Source: Bacteroidetes bacterium UBA2322
GTDB lineage: Bacteria; Bacteroidota; Bacteroidia; Chitinophagales; UBA2359
DNA: 17,276 nucleotides
Assembly: GCA_002345145.1 (NCBI GenBank)
Contig: DDVC01000121.1
Coordinates: forward strand, 28,565 to 45,840
Direction: 5' to 3'
Shown: one piece after another, positions 14,499 to 17,276 of the stretch
Numbering within the stretch: position 1 is the stretch's first letter
How the letters are laid out: each line of letters begins with the position of its first letter
Notes under the pieces: model-generated
The model's input: only the letters and a program-made list of their open reading frames with translations
Databases searched by the model: none
Told to the model about the DNA's origin: nothing
Program-made: the position numbers and the translations under genes

Positions 14499-17276
14499 TT
14501 ATCGCACTATCATCACCGGCATTTTTTCTACTTTTCCGCTACTGTATTGCAGTAAAGCAAAATAAGTTCCGGAAGGCAAGTAAGTAGCATCAAAGGGCAA
14601 TTGGTATGTAGTAGCCGGTTCTGTGTAATCCATAAATAATACAGCCACTTCCTTGCCATCGGAGCTGTAAACAGCCAACTTCACCATTTCAGCGCTGTTT
14701 GCCGTAAACCATACTGTAACCATACCGCCCGATGGATTGGGATAAACCATTAAGCCCGATGTCTGTGTTTCTTCACCCACTTTGCCAGGGCAGGTTATTA
14801 CCGAAACAACCGTATTAGCCGTACCCTTGCACCCATTCACATCGGTAACTGTTACGGTATAAGTGCCGCCCATTGATAGGGTAGCAGAATTGCGAACGGG
14901 ATTTTGAACCGATGAGCTGAATAGGTTCGGACCCTGCCAAGCATAAGTTGAGCCACCCGATGCAAATAAAGTAATTGCAGTACCGGTACAAACAGGACTA
15001 TTACTACTTGCCGTTGCTATGGGCAGTGCATTTACCGTTACTGTTCGGCTGGCCGATGCCGTACAACCATTACTTGCTGTTACTGTTACGGTATAAACAC
15101 CCGACATAGCCACAGTAGCATTTGTACGGCTAATAGAAGTTGTAGAAGCAGTAAATCCGCCCGGTCCACTCCAGCTATAGCTTGTTCCTCCCGATGCAGT
15201 AAGCCCTATATTAGCGCCGGCACAAAGGCTGCTTGAGCCGGTTATATTAGCAGTAGGCGAAGCCTTTACCGTAACATACCTGCTTGCTGTTTGGGTACAG
15301 CCCGCAGCATTGGTAACCGTAACAGCATATGTACCGGTCATACCGGTTGTAGCTAATGAGCGCACCATAGTAGCATCGGTAGAGGTAAATCCTCCCGGAC
15401 CACTCCAATTGTAAGTAACACCGCCCGATGCAGTAAGGCTTATATCGCTGCCACTGCAAACGCTGTTTTCCCCGGTAATGGTAACAGTTGGTCTGGCATT
15501 TACCATTACATTGAAACTTGCTGTTGCCACACAACCGGCGCTACTGGTAATAGTTACGGTGTAAGTACCACTCATGGTTACTGATGAATTAGGTCGGTTT
15601 ATGGTTGCAGTTGTTGCGCTAAAACCCGGTCCTGTCCATGCATAAGAACTACCCCCGCTTGCTGTTAGCGTAATGGTACTACCTACACAAACCTCACTGG
15701 TTCCGGTAATGCCTGCAATAGGCAGCGGATTAATGGTAATGGTTCTACTTGCAGTTGCCGAACAACCACCGGAGCTGGTTACCGTTACAGTGTAGGTGCC
15801 TGCATTGGCAGCGCCGGCATTAGGTATAGACAATCCTGCGCCCGATGAACTAAATCCGCCCGGTCCGCTCCAGTTATAAGTAGCTCCACCCGTTGCCGTT
15901 AAGGCTATAGTAGCGCCCTCACAATAACCGGTACTGCCGCTGATGCTTGCCGTAATGGGTGAGCCAATGGTAATGGTGTGGCTTGCAGTTGCCGTACAAC
16001 CGTTGATAGCTGTAACGGTTACTGTATAAACACCTGACATCGCCAATGTGGCTCCACCTCTGGTTAAGGTAGCTCCTGATGCGGTAAATCCGCCCGGTCC
16101 GTTCCATGCGTAAGTGCCGCCTCCCGTAGCGGTTAGTGTAATGGTGCTGCCAGAACAAAAGCCCGTAGCGCCACTGATACCGGCTGTTGCAGTGTTTACC
16201 GTAACCGTAACTGCCGATAAAGACGTACAACCGTTTATATCAGTTACCACTACCACATAAGTACCGGTCATGCCCAATGTGGCATTGGTTCGGGTTATTG
16301 TAGCTCCTGTTGCCGTATAGCCACCCGGACCTGTCCATGCATAGGTACCGCCTCCCGTAGCTGTTAGGCTGATGGTTCCGCCCAAACAGGCGTTGGTACT
16401 GCCAATGATGTTCACTACCGGAGCAGTATTTACCGTTACCATCATACTTGCCGAAGCTGTGCAGCTGTTAGCATTGGTAACTGTAACAGTATAGGTGCCT
16501 GCCATTGCTGCCGTAGCGTTACCTCTATTTACTACATTGCTGGTATTGGTATAACCACCCGGTCCTGACCATGAATAACTTATGCCACCTGTGGCTGTAA
16601 GCACGATATTTTCGCCGGAGCAAATCGCATTGTCGCCCATAATACTTGCCGGTGGAAGCGGGTGAACAGCAACACTTATCGTTACATTGGCAATACAACC
16701 ATCGGCAGCGGTAATGGTAACTGTATAAATGCCCGACATAGCAGGTGTAGCATTGGGTCGAAGCAGATTTGCTCCCGATGAGGTATAGCCTCCCGGTCCG
16801 CTCCATTGGTATGTAATACCACCTGATGCTGTAATGTTTATACTTTCTCCTTCACACAAACCGCTTACCGTACCCGATACACTGCCGAAGTTCGTACCCA
16901 AAGTCGGATCACCGGTAATGTTAATAGATGCCGATGCCGTACAACCCAACGCATCGGTTACCGTTACGGTATAAACACCAACAGTTGTAATGGTTCGGTT
17001 TGGATTAGCACTGCTGTCTTCCCATTCATAACTTACGCCGCCTGTTGCAGTAAGGCTGATAGTCTGAGTAGCACAACTCAGCGTTGTAGTAAGACTGTTG
17101 TTGGTAATACCGGCTGTGGGTGGTGTAATGCCTCCGGTAATTACAACCGATGCGCTATCCGTGCAGCCGTTGGCACCCGTTACCGTTACACTGTACGTGC
17201 CCGATGCGCTAACCGTTCTGTTGGCATCGATACTGCTGTTTTCCCATTCATAACTTACACCGCCCGTTGCCGTTAA
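14499..17276 (-). CDS. T9SS-secreted multi-domain protein of Ig/PKD-like repeats (5' end outside the window)
   Basis: The frame is open without a stop from 17276 to the stop codon at 14499, giving 925 visible residues; the true start lies beyond the right edge. The TTG at 16949 is internal and not a start. The visible protein is a string of about eleven Ig/PKD-like modules of roughly 75-78 residues. Each has the core L-T-A-[ST]-G-G-x-x-Y-x-W and G-x-Y-x-V-x-V-T and usually two cysteines (before the core and in the N-G-C turn) that could pair. The last 84 residues form a type A T9SS sorting domain: V-Y-P-N-P-S-G-G, the K-L-A-V-Y-S-S-D-G-K strand, L-P-S-G-T-Y-F and a terminal K-M-P-V-M-I-V-R. 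The protein would be exported, moved across the outer membrane by T9SS and attached to the surface or released, probably as an adhesin or stalk. A possible N-terminal functional domain cannot be seen. Confidence 0.9.
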   Translation of the reverse strand, partial: LTATGGVSYEWENSSIDANRTVSASGTYSVTVTGANGCTDSASVVITGGITPPTAGITNNSLTTTLSCATQTISLTATGGVSYEWEDSSANPNRTITTVGVYTVTVTDALGCTASASINITGDPTLGTNFGSVSGTVSGLCEGESINITASGGITYQWSGPGGYTSSGANLLRPNATPAMSGIYTVTITAADGCIANVTISVAVHPLPPASIMGDNAICSGENIVLTATGGISYSWSGPGGYTNTSNVVNRGNATAAMAGTYTVTVTNANSCTASASMMVTVNTAPVVNIIGSTNACLGGTISLTATGGGTYAWTGPGGYTATGATITRTNATLGMTGTYVVVVTDINGCTSLSAVTVTVNTATAGISGATGFCSGSTITLTATGGGTYAWNGPGGFTASGATLTRGGATLAMSGVYTVTVTAINGCTATASHTITIGSPITASISGSTGYCEGATIALTATGGATYNWSGPGGFSSSGAGLSIPNAGAANAGTYTVTVTSSGGCSATASRTITINPLPIAGITGTSEVCVGSTITLTASGGSSYAWTGPGFSATTATINRPNSSVTMSGTYTVTITSSAGCVATASFNVMVNARPTVTITGENSVCSGSDISLTASGGVTYNWSGPGGFTSTDATMVRSLATTGMTGTYAVTVTNAAGCTQTASRYVTVKASPTANITGSSSLCAGANIGLTASGGTSYSWSGPGGFTASTTSISRTNATVAMSGVYTVTVTASNGCTASASRTVTVNALPIATASSNSPVCTGTAITLFASGGSTYAWQGPNLFSSSVQNPVRNSATLSMGGTYTVTVTDVNGCKGTANTVVSVITCPGKVGEETQTSGLMVYPNPSGGMVTVWFTANSAEMVKLAVYSSDGKEVAVLFMDYTEPATTYQLPFDATYLPSGTYFALLQYSSGKVEKMPVMIVR
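14790..17276 (-). repeat. Coding tandem repeats, about 234-bp units encoding Ig/PKD-like modules
   Basis: About eleven diverged tandem units of roughly 225-237 bp encode the modules; for example the W-S-G-P-G-G codons recur near 15160 and 15393, about 234 bases apart. The nine modules nearest the C-terminus carry a W-x-G-P-[GN] loop after the Y-x-W core. The two at the right edge instead have a shorter W-E-[ND]-S-S loop, so two module classes are present. Units differ at many synonymous and non-synonymous positions, indicating old duplication rather than recent slippage. The array continues beyond the window. Confidence 0.88.

Noticed and set aside
15247..16230. Long alternative-frame open frames on the minus strand within the repeat gene
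   Set aside because: They are frame shadows of the biased repeat coding sequence; composition is unlike any protein (Y/R/W/C-rich) and they lie wholly inside the real gene.
16947..16949. TTG as the start codon of the Ig/PKD-repeat protein
   Set aside because: Translation of 16950-17276 in the same frame is open and encodes two more modules of the same kind, so the gene continues past the window edge.

Overview
The window looks like a chromosomal segment of a Bacteroidota bacterium, probably from the Sphingobacteria/Chitinophaga side of the phylum. Supporting signs are a secreted protein with a type IX secretion (T9SS) C-terminal sorting domain, a near-perfect TAnnTTTGC promoter element, no Shine-Dalgarno sequences before the starts, an exbB-exbD-TonB-type operon typical of the phylum, and AT-rich spacers built of 7-bp repeats. 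Gene coverage is dense and no gene-free stretch exceeds about 260 bases.

Layout: 1-98 is a 7-bp tandem array that runs up to the start of a type I restriction endonuclease gene, hsdR (101-3004). Its hsdM/hsdS partners would have to lie left of the window. A convergent soluble histidine kinase with a helical N-terminus (3118-4251, minus) is followed by a divergent intergenic region carrying repeats, then a lipoprotein (4514-5143) and a fused two-ATPase oligopeptide-type ABC protein (5215-7017). Next is the energy-transduction operon: MotA/TolQ/ExbB channel protein (7157-7849), ExbD/TolR (7948-8346) and a TonB-like transducer (8369-9271).

A compact three-gene cassette follows (9304-12495): a DUF262 protein, an ABC-type AAA ATPase with a DUF3696-like tail, and an unrecognised 311-residue protein. 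The last two genes each overlap the gene before by 4 and 8 bases, so they are almost certainly translated together. This cassette is AT-rich where sampled, sits between housekeeping genes, and is the best candidate here for an undescribed system, most plausibly anti-phage defence. After it come cutA (12607-12933), a convergent UDP-glucose/GDP-mannose-type nucleotide-sugar dehydrogenase (12958-14268, minus) with its own promoter, a terminator, and the 3' part of a large T9SS-secreted protein made of about eleven Ig/PKD-like modules (14499 to the right edge, minus; its start lies outside).

A recurring theme is heptamer (7-bp) repeat DNA. It forms the whole leader visible before hsdR, fills the entire 98-base exbB-exbD spacer from stop codon to start codon, appears in degenerate form before exbB, and occurs as two opposed arrays inside the hsdR reading frame, where it is translated.
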